Positions 34,237 to 43,201 are shown, numbered from the stretch's first letter. The stretch: 64,000 bases of DNA from Streptomyces globisporus (GCA_014649555.1 BMTG01000001.1:1178001-1242000); one strand, 5' to 3'. Program-made: numbers and translations. The notes: generated by a model from the letters alone, not told the origin.

Positions 34237-35814
34237 TCAGAGCTCGGTGGGCGTGTGCTTGGTCAGGGCGTACTTGCCCGCGATCGCGTTCCAGAGGGTG
34301 GACGCCTCGCGCTTGGCCTGGGTGGCGACCCCGCTCTGCTGGTTGGCCTTGGCCGTCTCGTTCGTCGACCGGGCCTGGCCGCCCTTGCAGACGGACTTGT
34401 TCTTCTTGGCCTGCCGCGCCCAGGTCGCGTAGTGGTCGTCGGCCGCCGCCGATGCCTTCCACGCCCGGTTCAGCGCGGCCGTGAGCTTCGCGCTCTGCGG
34501 GAGCTTGTCGACGGTCAGTCCTTCGAGCCTGGTCACCAGGTCGCGGCGCTGCTGGGCGGCGCCCCTGAGGTCGGCGTCCGCCCGGTCCAGGTCCTTGCAG
34601 GACTTGATCTTCTCGACCGCGCTGATCACCGCGGCGCGGCTGTTGTTGCTGTCGGCCAGCAGCTTGTCCAGCGCCTCGGCCTGCGGCTTCGCCGGGTCGG
34701 CCGCCGCCTTGGTGGTGGGCTCCGCCTCGGACGGTGAACTCTGCGCGGCGACCGGCTGCTTGTCGTCCTTGCCGGAGTCGTCGCCGCCGCTCATCAGCGC
34801 GCCCGCGCCGAGTCCGATGACCGCGCAGCCGACGACGACCGCGGCGATCAGCGGAATGTGCGCGGACCGCCGGCGCGGGGACTCGCCGCTCTGCTGCGGG
34901 ACCGGCCCGTCCTCCTCCGCGCGGCCCTGGAAGCCCTGGAGGCCCGACTGATAGCCGCCGGGCGCCTGCGGCGGCAACGCGCCGCCCTGGGGCGGGTGCT
35001 GGGGCTGATAGCCCTGCTGCTGGTACGGGGGCGGGGGCTGCTGCCCCGCGTCGAACTGCGGCATCTGCTGGGTGGCGCCCGCCGGCTCCTCGCTGCGGAA
35101 CAGGTTGTCGAACTCCGCGGGCGGCTGCCGGTCTCCCGGCGCACCCGGCCTGATCCCGTACGGGGCTCCGCCCGGCACCGGGGGTATGTACTGGGTCGCG
35201 TCCGCGTCACCGCCGTCCGGCTGCGGCCCCACGGGCCCGGGGCCGCCCGGGACGGGCGCGATGTACTGCGTGGCGTCCGCGTCCCCGCCCGGAGCCCCCT
35301 GGCCGCCCTGCCCGGCCTCCGGCGGCAGCGGCTGCGCGTACGGGAGCGGCTGGGACGAGGACGGGGGCTGCTGCCGCTGGTCGTGCTGAGGCTGGTGCTG
35401 CTGGTACTGCGGCTGGTACGCCCCGGGCTGCTGCGGCTGCTGATAGGAGCCGGGCTGCTGGTACGCCCCGGGCTGCTGGTACGACTCCGGGCCCGGCGTC
35501 TGCTGCGCGGGCGGCAGGGGCTGGGCGGGCGGATATCCGTAGGACGCCTGTCCCTGGGCCTGCGGGTAGCCGTAGCCCCCCGGCGCCTGCTGGTCCGGCT
35601 GCGGCGCCCCGGCGGTCTGCGAACCCCAGGCCTGGCCCCACGGCTCACCGCCCGCGGGAGCGCCCTGCCCGCCCTGCCCGCCCGCGGTTTCCCCCGGGGT
35701 CCAGGGGGCGCTGCCGTCGGCGGGCAGCACGACACCCTCGTGCGCGGGTCGTGCGGCGGGGAGCTGATGCTCGCCGCCCTGTCCGCCCTGCCCGCCCTGT
35801 CCGCTCTGCGTCAC
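34237..35814 (-). CDS. Pro/Gln/Gly-rich single-pass membrane protein
   Basis: 525 residues. The first ~330 residues are low complexity (YQQPGAYQQPG-type repeats) with two near-identical units GGDADATQYIAPVPGG and GGDADATQYIPPVPGG, plus GATQQMPQF. One transmembrane helix (about 332-356, IPLIAAVVVGCAVIGLGAGA) is followed by an extracytoplasmic helical domain of 140 residues with two Cys (KSCKDL, KSVCKGG). The topology suggests a cytoplasmic disordered arm and an outer sensor domain. Function unknown. GTG start. Confidence 0.75.
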   Translation of the reverse strand: MTQSGQGGQGGQGGEHQLPAARPAHEGVVLPADGSAPWTPGETAGGQGGQGAPAGGEPWGQAWGSQTAGAPQPDQQAPGGYGYPQAQGQASYGYPPAQPLPPAQQTPGPESYQQPGAYQQPGSYQQPQQPGAYQPQYQQHQPQHDQRQQPPSSSQPLPYAQPLPPEAGQGGQGAPGGDADATQYIAPVPGGPGPVGPQPDGGDADATQYIPPVPGGAPYGIRPGAPGDRQPPAEFDNLFRSEEPAGATQQMPQFDAGQQPPPPYQQQGYQPQHPPQGGALPPQAPGGYQSGLQGFQGRAEEDGPVPQQSGESPRRRSAHIPLIAAVVVGCAVIGLGAGALMSGGDDSGKDDKQPVAAQSSPSEAEPTTKAAADPAKPQAEALDKLLADSNNSRAAVISAVEKIKSCKDLDRADADLRGAAQQRRDLVTRLEGLTVDKLPQSAKLTAALNRAWKASAAADDHYATWARQAKKNKSVCKGGQARSTNETAKANQQSGVATQAKREASTLWNAIAGKYALTKHTPTEL

Positions 35815-36013
35815 CGGGACTCCTACGTCTGAACCTACGGAATCGTCGGCTCACGCTATCGGGTGGTCGCCCGCCTCCGCCAAGCGCGTGGTGCCCCTCA
35901 CCACCCCTTCACAGGGCGGGTAACATCCCGCGGCCCGACGACGCTGGTATAGGGCCGGACCGCCGCGCCGGGCTCCCGGGCGGCCCGGACCGCCCCGGAC
36001 GACCACCCCTTCC

Positions 36014-37396
36014 TCACGCCGCCTGGAGCTCCAGCCGCTCGCCGAACTCCCGTACCGCGGGCTCCTCCCCGAAGGGCGTGAGCCGCTGCTGGAGGTCGTC
36101 GAGATATTCGGCGCCCCGGCTGGAGCGCACCGTCGACAGCAGCTCCATCGCCCGGGTCCCCGTGTGGCAGGCCCGCTCGACCTCCCGCTGCTGCACCTGC
36201 GCCGAGGCCAGCAGCACCAGCGCGATGCCCCGGCGCCGGGCCCGGGTCTCCGGCAGCGCGGCCAGCGCCTCCTTGGCGCGCCGGGCCGCCTCGTGCGGCT
36301 GCCCCAGATCCCGGTGGCAGTGGGCCAGTTCGTCCGCGAGATAGCCGGTGTCGAAGTGCCGGATCCAGACCGGGTCGTCGCCGGTGTCCGGATCGGCCTG
36401 CTCCAGCGCGGCGACGGCCCGCCCCGCCACCGCGTGGCAGGTCCGGGCATCCCCGAGGAGCGCGTGGCCCCGGGCCTCCGCCGCGTAGAACATGGCCTGG
36501 GCGCGGGGGGTGACCTGGCCCCGGGCCCCTTCCTGGGCGGCGCGGGCGAGTTGGGCGATCTCGCGGGGGTTGCCGAGCTGGGCGGCGAGATGGCTCATCG
36601 AGGCGGCCAGCACATAGCCGCCGTACGCCCGGTCGCCCGCCGCCTGCGCGAGCCGCAGCGCCTGGATGTAGTAGCGCTGGGCGAGTCCGGGCTGGCCGGT
36701 GTCGACCGCCATGTAGCCGCCGAGCTCGGTGAGCCGGGCCACCGCCGCGAACAGCTCGCGCCCCACCCGTTCGCGGTACGCCCCCGAAAGCAGCCCGGAG
36801 ACCACGCTGTTGAGGTAGTGCACGAGTACCGGCCGGACATGGCCGCTGCCGAACCGGTGGTCGAGGTCGGTGAGCGCGGTGGTCATCGCCCGCACCGCCT
36901 CCACGTCGGACATCCCGACCCGGGCCCCCGCCGTCCGCTCGACCTGGGCGTCGGGGCCCGAGATCAGCCAGTCCCGGCTGGGCTCGACGAGCGCGGACGC
37001 GGCGACCGACGACCCGGTGAGCAGATCCCGGCGGCCCACGTCGCCGCGCCACAGCTCGCAGACCTGCTCGACGGCCCCGGCGACGGTCGGCGCGTACTGG
37101 AGGCCGACGCCCGAGGAGAGGTTCTTGCCGTTGGCCATGCCGATCTCGTCGATCGTGACCGTACGGCCCAGCTTGCGGCCCAGCGCCTCGGCGATGATCC
37201 CCGGAGCCCGGCCCCGGGGCTGCTGTCCCCGCAGCCAACGGGCCACGGAGGTCTTGTCGTAGCGCAGATCGAGCCCCCGCTCGGCGCCGACCATGTTCAC
37301 CCGGCGCGCGAGGCCCGCGTTGGAGCAGGCCGCCTCCTGGATGAGCGTCTGGAGCCGTTCGTTGGGCTGGCGGGCTACGAGAGGCCTTGCAGCCAT
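36014..37396 (-). CDS. XRE-HTH/TPR regulator (NsdA-like)
   Basis: 460 residues. An N-terminal HTH-like region (RVNMVGAERGLDLRYDKTSV, ARWLRGQQPRGRAPGIIAEA) precedes TPR-like helices throughout (YYIQALRLAQAAGDRAYGGY, AAQEGARGQVTPRAQAMFYA, YLADELAHCHRDLGQPHEAA). This matches the large Streptomyces group of TPR regulators related to NsdA, which affect development and antibiotic production (family knowledge). AGGGGGA lies upstream of ATG 37396. Which genes it controls cannot be seen. Confidence 0.85.
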   Translation of the reverse strand: MAARPLVARQPNERLQTLIQEAACSNAGLARRVNMVGAERGLDLRYDKTSVARWLRGQQPRGRAPGIIAEALGRKLGRTVTIDEIGMANGKNLSSGVGLQYAPTVAGAVEQVCELWRGDVGRRDLLTGSSVAASALVEPSRDWLISGPDAQVERTAGARVGMSDVEAVRAMTTALTDLDHRFGSGHVRPVLVHYLNSVVSGLLSGAYRERVGRELFAAVARLTELGGYMAVDTGQPGLAQRYYIQALRLAQAAGDRAYGGYVLAASMSHLAAQLGNPREIAQLARAAQEGARGQVTPRAQAMFYAAEARGHALLGDARTCHAVAGRAVAALEQADPDTGDDPVWIRHFDTGYLADELAHCHRDLGQPHEAARRAKEALAALPETRARRRGIALVLLASAQVQQREVERACHTGTRAMELLSTVRSSRGAEYLDDLQQRLTPFGEEPAVREFGERLELQAA

Positions 37397-37694
37397 ATGT
37401 CCCCCTGAAACATCGGTTATGTGCAGTGATCGGTGGAAGGATCACTGCCCGGCACATACACAAGAAATGCGCATATTCCATCGGCATTCGGTACGGACAT
37501 GGCGCGTCGCACCGTCGCGGCGGGCCGGGTGCGGTCCTGGGCGGCGGTCCTGGAGGTGGTTACCCGCCCTTCGGTGCGACACCTCACGCGCGCCCCCGCC
37601 CATGCACCGATGCGCCCCGCGTGCAGGATCGATGCGCCGGGCCCCGGTTCAGGGGAGGCCGTAACCCCAGGTGACGAAGGGAGTTGTGCTGGGC
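37397..37694. other. Intergenic region with hairpin, divergent promoters
   Basis: 298 bp between the TPR regulator (-) and the prim-pol gene (+). GCAGTGATC at 37423-37431 pairs with GATCACTGC at 37440-37448 over an 8-nt loop; it lies in the leader of the regulator gene, so it may be an operator or an mRNA element. Confidence 0.55.
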
Positions 37695-38372
37695 GTGGAG
37701 AAGCCCATCGGAGTCACGGAAGCCGCACAGGTCCCCCATCAGCGGAGCGAGCTGCTGCTCGACGCCGCGGTGCGGTATGCGGAAGAGCGTCACTGGGACG
37801 TGTTCCCCGGCACCTGGCTGGAGGCGGTGGGCGGCGGGGAGCGGTGCTCCTGCGGCGACGCCGGCTGCGTCCTGCCCGGGGCCCACGCGGACCGGCCGGA
37901 CTGGGCGGGCCAGGCGACCGGCAGCGGGGCCGCGGCCCGGCGCATGTGGACCCGGCAGCCCCGCGCCTCGGTGCTCCTGCCGACCGGCCGCGCCTTCGAC
38001 GCGCTGGAGGTCCCCGAGGCGGCGGGCTTCCTGGCGCTGGCCCGGATGGAGCGGATGGACCTGACGCTGGGCCCCGTCACCTGCACACCCGACCGCCGGA
38101 TGCTGTTCTTCGTGCTGCCGGGCGGCGCCGCCAAGGCTGCCGAGCTCGTGCGCGCGCTCGGCTGGAACGCCGAGGCGATCGATCTGACCGGCCGCGGCGA
38201 GGGCCACTACATCGCCGCCCCGCCCACCCGGGTCGGCGGCCGGGGCGGTGTGCAGTGGGCCTGCGGTCCCACCAACGCCAACCGGTGGCTGCCCGATGTG
38301 GACGAGCTGATCAGCCCGCTGGCGTACGCCTGCGCCCGGGAGGCGGCCGCCGCCCGCGCCCGGGCCTCGTAA
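37695..38372 (+). CDS. Bifunctional DNA primase/polymerase N-terminal domain protein
   Basis: 225 residues. The prim-pol-type fold is seen as LLDAAVRYAEERHWDVFPGT, a zinc-like CSCGDAGCVLPGAHADRPDW, and GHYIAAPPTRVGGRGGVQWA. That is the N-terminal module of phage or plasmid primase-polymerases, which in Streptomyces is also found as stand-alone chromosomal proteins of unknown role. The C-terminal helicase is missing. GTG 37695 is used; GTG 37671 would add 8 residues. Not obviously linked to the next ABC operon. Confidence 0.75.
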   Translation: MEKPIGVTEAAQVPHQRSELLLDAAVRYAEERHWDVFPGTWLEAVGGGERCSCGDAGCVLPGAHADRPDWAGQATGSGAAARRMWTRQPRASVLLPTGRAFDALEVPEAAGFLALARMERMDLTLGPVTCTPDRRMLFFVLPGGAAKAAELVRALGWNAEAIDLTGRGEGHYIAAPPTRVGGRGGVQWACGPTNANRWLPDVDELISPLAYACAREAAAARARAS

Positions 38373-38431
38373 CGGACCGGGGGCCTTTCGTAGGGTGTCC
38401 TCACCACGTGGGGATATCGAGAGGCTGTGCC

Positions 38432-39271
38432 ATGCCGGACCGGGCAGATGCGCGTACGGAGACAGAAGCGGCGACGGACGCGGCGACAGGCGGGGCGCAC
38501 GAGGTGCGGCCCGCCGTCCGTGTGCAGGGGCTGTGGAAGCGGTTCGGGGAGCAGGTCGCCGTCGCGGGGATCGATCTGGAGCTGCCCGCGGGCAAGTTCA
38601 TCGGCCTGGTGGGGCCCAACGGGGCGGGCAAGACGACGACGCTCTCGATGGTCACCGGGCTGCTGCGGCCCGACCTGGGGAAGATCGAGGTCGCGGGCCA
38701 CGACGTGTGGACGGACCCGGTCGAGGTGAAGTCCCGGATCGGGGTGCTGCCGGAGGGGCTCCGGCTGTTCGAGCGGCTGTCGGGCCGTGAACTGCTGGCG
38801 TACAACGGCCGGTTGCGGGGGCTGCCGGGCGACGAGGTGGACAAGCGGGCCACGCAGTTGCTGGATGTGCTGGATCTCGCCGGCTCGCAGCACAAGCTGG
38901 TCGTCGACTACTCCACCGGCATGCGGAAGAAGATCGGGCTCGCCGCCGCTCTGCTCCACAACCCCGAAGTGCTGTTTCTGGACGAGCCGTTCGAGGGCGT
39001 CGACCCGGTGTCGGCGCAGACCATCCGGGGGGTGCTGGAGCGCTACACCCGGTCCGGGGCGACCGTGGTCTTCTCCAGCCATGTGATGGAGCTGGTCGAG
39101 TCGCTGTGCGACTGGGTCGCCGTGATGGCGGCGGGCCGGATCAAGGCACAGGGCACGCTGGCCGAGGTGCGCGGCGACGCGCCCTCGCTGCAGAACGCCT
39201 TCCTCGAACTGGTCGGCGCGGGCGGCCGGGACAACGGCGACTCCCTCGACTGGCTGGGCGGAACCCGATGA
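38432..39271 (+). CDS. ABC transporter ATP-binding protein
   Basis: 279 residues. Walker A GPNGAGKTTT, signature-like VVDYSTGMRKKIGLAAALLH, Walker B EVLFLDEPFEGVD and switch His (FSSHVMELVESLC). The signature reads YSTGMRKK, typical of Ccm/Nat-type exporters. N-terminal 20 residues are an Ala/Thr-rich extension. It is coupled to the permease by an ATGA overlap, so it energises that protein. Confidence 0.92.
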   Translation: MPDRADARTETEAATDAATGGAHEVRPAVRVQGLWKRFGEQVAVAGIDLELPAGKFIGLVGPNGAGKTTTLSMVTGLLRPDLGKIEVAGHDVWTDPVEVKSRIGVLPEGLRLFERLSGRELLAYNGRLRGLPGDEVDKRATQLLDVLDLAGSQHKLVVDYSTGMRKKIGLAAALLHNPEVLFLDEPFEGVDPVSAQTIRGVLERYTRSGATVVFSSHVMELVESLCDWVAVMAAGRIKAQGTLAEVRGDAPSLQNAFLELVGAGGRDNGDSLDWLGGTR

Positions 39272-40908
39272 GCGTGCTGGACGCCCCGGTCTCCGCGGCC
39301 GCCCCCGTCGCGCCGACGACGGGCCTGACCCCGGTCTTCGTCCGCCTCAAGCTGGCGCTGCTGCGCAACGGGCTGCGCCAGTCGACCGGGCGGAAGGCGG
39401 CGTTCATCGCCTCCCTCGTGGTCAGCCTGCTGCTCGCCGCGGGCCAGGTGCTCGGCCTGGTCCTGCTGCGCGGCAACGAGCACGCGGGCACCGTCGTGGT
39501 GCTGCTCACGGGGGTCGTGGCGCTCGGCTGGGCGGTGCTGCCGCTGTTCTTCCCGAGCGGTGACGACACGCTCGACCCGACCCGGCTGGTGATGCTGCCG
39601 CTGCGGCCCGAGCCGCTGATCCGGGCCCTGCTGGTGTCCTCGATGATCGGCATCGGCCCGCTGTTCACCCTGTGCCTGGTGGTCGGCTCGGCGATCGCGC
39701 TGGCGCACGGGGCGGCGGGCGTGGTGTTCGGGGTGCTCGCGGTCCCGCTGACGATGCTGCTCTGCGTGGCGCTGTCGAGGGCGGTGGCCACGGCCAACGT
39801 ACGGCTGCTGAACTCCCGCAAGGGCCGCGACCTCGCGGTGCTCAGCGGGCTGGTGATCGCGGTGGGCATCCAGTTCGTCAACTTCGGCGCGCAGCGGCTC
39901 GGCCAGGCGGGCGGGCTCTCCACCCTGGACCCCGCGGCGAGCGTGGTGCGCTGGCTGCCCGGCGCCTCCGCCGTGGCGTCGGTGGACGCGGCGTCGGACG
40001 GGGCGTACGGGGCCGCCGTCGCCCAGCTGCTGATCACGGTCGGCGCCCTGGTGGCGCTGATGTGGATGTGGCAGCGGAGTCTGGTGAAGCTGATGACCGC
40101 GCCGGACGGTTCGACGCTGGCGGCGGCGGAGCCGACCCGGGAGAAGGCGTCCGGCCGGGGCGGGCTCTCGGCGCTGCTGCCGGAGGGCCGTACGGCGACG
40201 GTGATGCAGCGCAGCCTGCGGTATGTGGCCCGGGACCCGAAGACCAAGGCGGCCTGGGTGACGGCGCTGGCGGTCGGGGCGATCGTGCCGCTGCTCAACG
40301 CCCTCCAGGGCACCGGCTCGGTCTACTTCGCGTGCTTCGCCGCCGGGATGCTCGGCATGCAGATGTACAACCAGTTCGGCCAGGACACCTCGGCGTTCTG
40401 GATGGTGGCGCTGACGATCTCCTCGCCCAGGGACGCGTACGTCGAACTGCGGGCGCGGGCGTTGGTCCTGCTGCTGCTCACCCTGCCGTTCACGCTGCTG
40501 GTGTGCGGGGTGACGGCGGCGATGATCGGTGACTGGCGGTCGCTGCCGGGGGCGCTCGGCCTGTCCTTCGCACTGCTGGGCTCCATGCTGGCGACGGGTG
40601 CGGTGGCCTCGGCGCTGTTCCCGTACTCGATTCCGCAGGAGGGCGCGTTCAAGAACGTGGTGCCCGGGCAGGGCGGTCTGGCCTGGATCTCGATCTTCGG
40701 CGGCATGCTGGCCGCCGGGCTGCTGTCCGCGCCGGTGATCGTGCCGGTGATCTGGATGCATGTCACGGACCATCACGACGCGCTGTGGCTGATGGTGCCG
40801 GGCGGGCTCGTGTACGGGGCGTTGATCGGGTGGGCGGGGCTGCGGATCGCTGCCGGGCGCACGGCGAACCGGCTGCCGGAGATCCTGGCGGCGGTCAGCA
40901 AGGGCTGA
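39268..40908 (+). CDS. ABC transporter permease
   Basis: 546 residues with about twelve hydrophobic segments (AAFIASLVVSLLLAAGQVLG, VVVLLTGVVALGWAVLPLFF, ALVLLLLTLPFTLLVCGVTA, IFGGMLAAGLLSAPVIVPVI). It matches the large Streptomyces-type permease (fused-domain ABC-2) found with ATPases such as the preceding one. The substrate is unknown. It ends at a bidirectional terminator shared with the convergent alpha/beta-hydrolase. Confidence 0.87.
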   Translation: MSVLDAPVSAAAPVAPTTGLTPVFVRLKLALLRNGLRQSTGRKAAFIASLVVSLLLAAGQVLGLVLLRGNEHAGTVVVLLTGVVALGWAVLPLFFPSGDDTLDPTRLVMLPLRPEPLIRALLVSSMIGIGPLFTLCLVVGSAIALAHGAAGVVFGVLAVPLTMLLCVALSRAVATANVRLLNSRKGRDLAVLSGLVIAVGIQFVNFGAQRLGQAGGLSTLDPAASVVRWLPGASAVASVDAASDGAYGAAVAQLLITVGALVALMWMWQRSLVKLMTAPDGSTLAAAEPTREKASGRGGLSALLPEGRTATVMQRSLRYVARDPKTKAAWVTALAVGAIVPLLNALQGTGSVYFACFAAGMLGMQMYNQFGQDTSAFWMVALTISSPRDAYVELRARALVLLLLTLPFTLLVCGVTAAMIGDWRSLPGALGLSFALLGSMLATGAVASALFPYSIPQEGAFKNVVPGQGGLAWISIFGGMLAAGLLSAPVIVPVIWMHVTDHHDALWLMVPGGLVYGALIGWAGLRIAAGRTANRLPEILAAVSKG

Positions 40909-40914
40909 GCCGCC

Positions 40915-40945
40915 GCCCTCGGCCGGGGGGACGGAAGCCGAGGGC
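40915..40945. terminator. Bidirectional hairpin terminator
   Basis: GCCCTCGGC (40915-40923) pairs with GCCGAGGGC (40937-40945) over a 13-nt loop, between the ABC permease (+) and the hydrolase (-) whose stop is at 40956. Confidence 0.7.
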
Positions 40946-40955
40946 TGGACACCCC

Positions 40956-41849
40956 CTAGGGAGCGACCGGTTCGCGGTCGTCGCGGTTGTCCTCGGCCAG
41001 CTGTTCCAGGAAGGGTTCGACCGCGGCCCGCCAGCCCTCCGGCTGGTCGTAGTGGACGAGGTGGCCGGCGTCGGCCACCTCCGCGTACTGGCCGCGGGGC
41101 AGGACCCGGACCATCTCCTGGGCCTCGGCGCGGCCCAGCTCCCCGTCGAGGCCGCGCAGCACCAGGGCGGGGCACCGGACCTGCGCCAGCTCCTCCCAGT
41201 GGGCGTCGAAGACCCAGGTGGCGCGGGAACGGAGCATCTGGCGGCGGGAGAAGACGGGGCGCCAGCCGTCCTCGCCCTCGGCCATCACCTCGGCGTAGAA
41301 CTCGCCGCGCGCGGGGCTCGGCCGCTCCACCCAGGGGTCGTCCTCGCCGAACCACTTCCGTACGTCGGCGAGGGTGGCGAAGGGCAGCGGCCAGGAGTCG
41401 AACCAGTCGCTCCACTCGCGCTGGGAGGCGGCCCCGAGGGCGGAGGCCCGCATGTCGCAGATGACGACGGCGCGGACGAGGTCGGGGCGCTTGGCAGCGA
41501 GCTGCCAGCCGGTGAGCGCTCCCATGGCGTGGCCGACAACGGTGACCGGCCCGAGGTCGAGCTGTTCGATCGCGGCCTCGGCGTCGGAGACGTAGGCGTC
41601 GCGGGTGTACGGGCCGTCGGCGGGCTTGTCGCTGCGGCCGTGGCCGCGCTGGTCGAGGCCGACCGCGCGGTGCCGTTCGGCGAGCCAGCGGGCGGTCGGG
41701 GCCCAGTGCGAGGCCCGGCCCATCAGCCCGTGCAGCAGTAACACCCCGGGAGCGCCGGCCGCTTCCGCGCGCTCCTTGGGCGGGTCGGCGAACTCCCATG
41801 CCGCGAGGCGTACGCCGTCGGTTCCGGTTACGTCGATGCGCCGCACCAT
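40956..41849 (-). CDS. Alpha/beta-hydrolase fold protein with Ala at nucleophile
   Basis: 297 residues. Oxyanion-hole motif LLLHGLMGRASHW is at about 37-49; the nucleophile elbow reads VVGHAMGAL, so residue 108 is Ala instead of the Ser (or Asp) of active enzymes. The late His (ADAGHLVHYDQPEG) and acidic residue (LRGLDGEL) are kept. It may be a non-catalytic binding protein or use another residue. ATG 41849 is preceded by a purine-rich AGAAGGGGG 11 nt upstream. An SOS-like site lies 56-71 bp before the start. Confidence 0.88.
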   Translation of the reverse strand: MVRRIDVTGTDGVRLAAWEFADPPKERAEAAGAPGVLLLHGLMGRASHWAPTARWLAERHRAVGLDQRGHGRSDKPADGPYTRDAYVSDAEAAIEQLDLGPVTVVGHAMGALTGWQLAAKRPDLVRAVVICDMRASALGAASQREWSDWFDSWPLPFATLADVRKWFGEDDPWVERPSPARGEFYAEVMAEGEDGWRPVFSRRQMLRSRATWVFDAHWEELAQVRCPALVLRGLDGELGRAEAQEMVRVLPRGQYAEVADAGHLVHYDQPEGWRAAVEPFLEQLAEDNRDDREPVAP

Positions 41850-41904
41850 AGTCCTGGCACCCCCTTCTGGTCCTCGATCACCGTGTGGTCGCGCCGCCAG
41901 GCTA

Positions 41905-41920
41905 TCGAACTCATATTCGA
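41905..41920. promoter_or_regulatory. SOS (LexA)-like palindrome
   Basis: TCGAACTCATATTCGA matches the actinobacterial LexA consensus TCGAAC-N4-GTTCGA with one change, and lies 56-71 bp upstream of the hydrolase start. It is also the most AT-rich stretch nearby and may just be part of a promoter. Confidence 0.45.
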
Positions 41921-42022
41921 AAATAGGGTTCCGCCACCCAACACCCCACGTTCGAGTGACACCGGTCAAGGATTGATGCCGACCGGCCTGGGGAGATCTT
42001 CAGCGGGAGGCGGGCCGCTCGG

Positions 42023-42125
42023 GGACAGGGGCCCGCGGGACCTGACCTTGAGAGCTCGGGGCTCCGGGTCAGCACAGGGGAGGAACGGCCCCGGCGTCTT
42101 CGGACGCCGGGGTCGCCCCCTGTCC
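42023..42125. ncRNA. Candidate structured RNA (three-way junction)
   Basis: Outer stem GGACAGGGG (42023-42031) with CCCCTGTCC (42117-42125); second stem CTGACC (42042-42047) with GGTCAG (42067-42072), extended by GAGC/GCTC; third stem CCCCGGCGTC (42089-42098) closed by TTCG and GACGCCGGGG (42103-42112). On the + strand the last loop is the extra-stable cUUCGg. The 525-bp region between the iron regulator and the hydrolase (41850-42374) holds no confident gene. Promoter and strand are not established. Confidence 0.35.
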
Positions 42126-42374
42126 GGGGGCGGCCGTCGGCGGGCTCGACAACGATGGCAACCGCGCGGTGCGCGTGACGCTGCGACGGGCGCATTCCCT
42201 GCTCCCTCCCCGACCGTGCCGACCTGAGCCGGCCGACACCCTCAGGTCCTCTGCCTGGCATCAGCCTGGCATGTGACGCGTCCGGGCGCTGCCGTTCCGG
42301 ACGGGAAATCGGCGACCGCACATCACGGTTGTGTTGCCGCGCGACAGCAGTGCCGCCACCGGGCGGCGGCGCGG

Positions 42375-43067
42375 TCAGCGCTTGGCGACGAAAACGTGCG
42401 AGGCGACCTCGGTGTCCAGCTCGGCCGCCTCCCCGCTGGAGCCGACCAGCACCCCGCCGGGCGACTCGGTGACGCTCACGACGGACCCGGGCTGCACCCC
42501 GGCCCTGCGCAGCGTGTACATCAGCTGGGCGTCGGTCTGGATCGGCTCCCCGATCCGCCGCACCACCACGGTCTTCCCCTCCGCGCCCGGGTCCAGTTCG
42601 GCCAGGCTCACCATGGAGGCGTCCAGGAACGACTCGGCCCCGGCCTTCTCGCCCAGCTCCTCCAGGCCCGGGATGGGGTTCCCGTACGGCGACTCCGTCG
42701 GGTGACGCAGCAGCTCCAGCACCCGCCGCTCCACCGCCTCGCTCATCACGTGCTCCCAGCGACAGGCCTCGGCGTGGACCTGCTCCCACTCCAGGCCGAT
42801 CACGTCCACGAGCAGACACTCGGCGAGCCGGTGCTTGCGCATGACGCGGGTGGCGAGGCGGCGGCCCTCCTCGGTCAGCTCCAGATGGCGGTCCCCCGCG
42901 ACCTGGACCAGTCCGTCGCGCTCCATACGGGCCACCGTCTGACTGACGGTCGGACCGCTCTGGTCCAACCTTTCAGCGATACGGGCGCGCATGGGGACGA
43001 CGCCTTCCTCTTCCAGTTCGAGGATGGTGCGGAGATACATCTCCGTGGTGTCGATCAGTCCGGACAT
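42375..43067 (-). CDS. dmdR1: DtxR/IdeR-family iron-dependent regulator DmdR1
   Basis: 230 residues. Winged HTH (TTEMYLRTILELEEEGVVPM, IAERLDQSGPTVSQTVARME) with metal ligand Met10, the dimer domain with C-x2-E-H (ACRWEHVMSEAVE), and a C-terminal SH3-like FeoA-type domain (VQPGSVVSVTESPGGVLVGS). It binds Fe2+ and represses siderophore and iron-uptake genes. The sequence fits DmdR1 of Streptomyces, where an antisense gene (adm) is reported. It is divergent from a SIS gene with a DasR-type site between them. Confidence 0.92.
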   Translation of the reverse strand: MSGLIDTTEMYLRTILELEEEGVVPMRARIAERLDQSGPTVSQTVARMERDGLVQVAGDRHLELTEEGRRLATRVMRKHRLAECLLVDVIGLEWEQVHAEACRWEHVMSEAVERRVLELLRHPTESPYGNPIPGLEELGEKAGAESFLDASMVSLAELDPGAEGKTVVVRRIGEPIQTDAQLMYTLRRAGVQPGSVVSVTESPGGVLVGSSGEAAELDTEVASHVFVAKR

Positions 43068-43201
43068 ACGTGCCCCTCGATGCAGTGACTAGAGAACGTC
43101 GTGCGATGGCCCTGCACCAATTCTGACGCATGGCGCCGACAACCGTGCCGCCCCCGTGGAAGACCGGTGGAAGTGGGTGCGGGCGCGGACGCAGGGCGGT
43201 A

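Noticed and set aside
35207-35641. Repetitive Pro/Ala frame antisense to the Gln-rich protein
   Set aside because: Reflects the repeat composition of the real gene.
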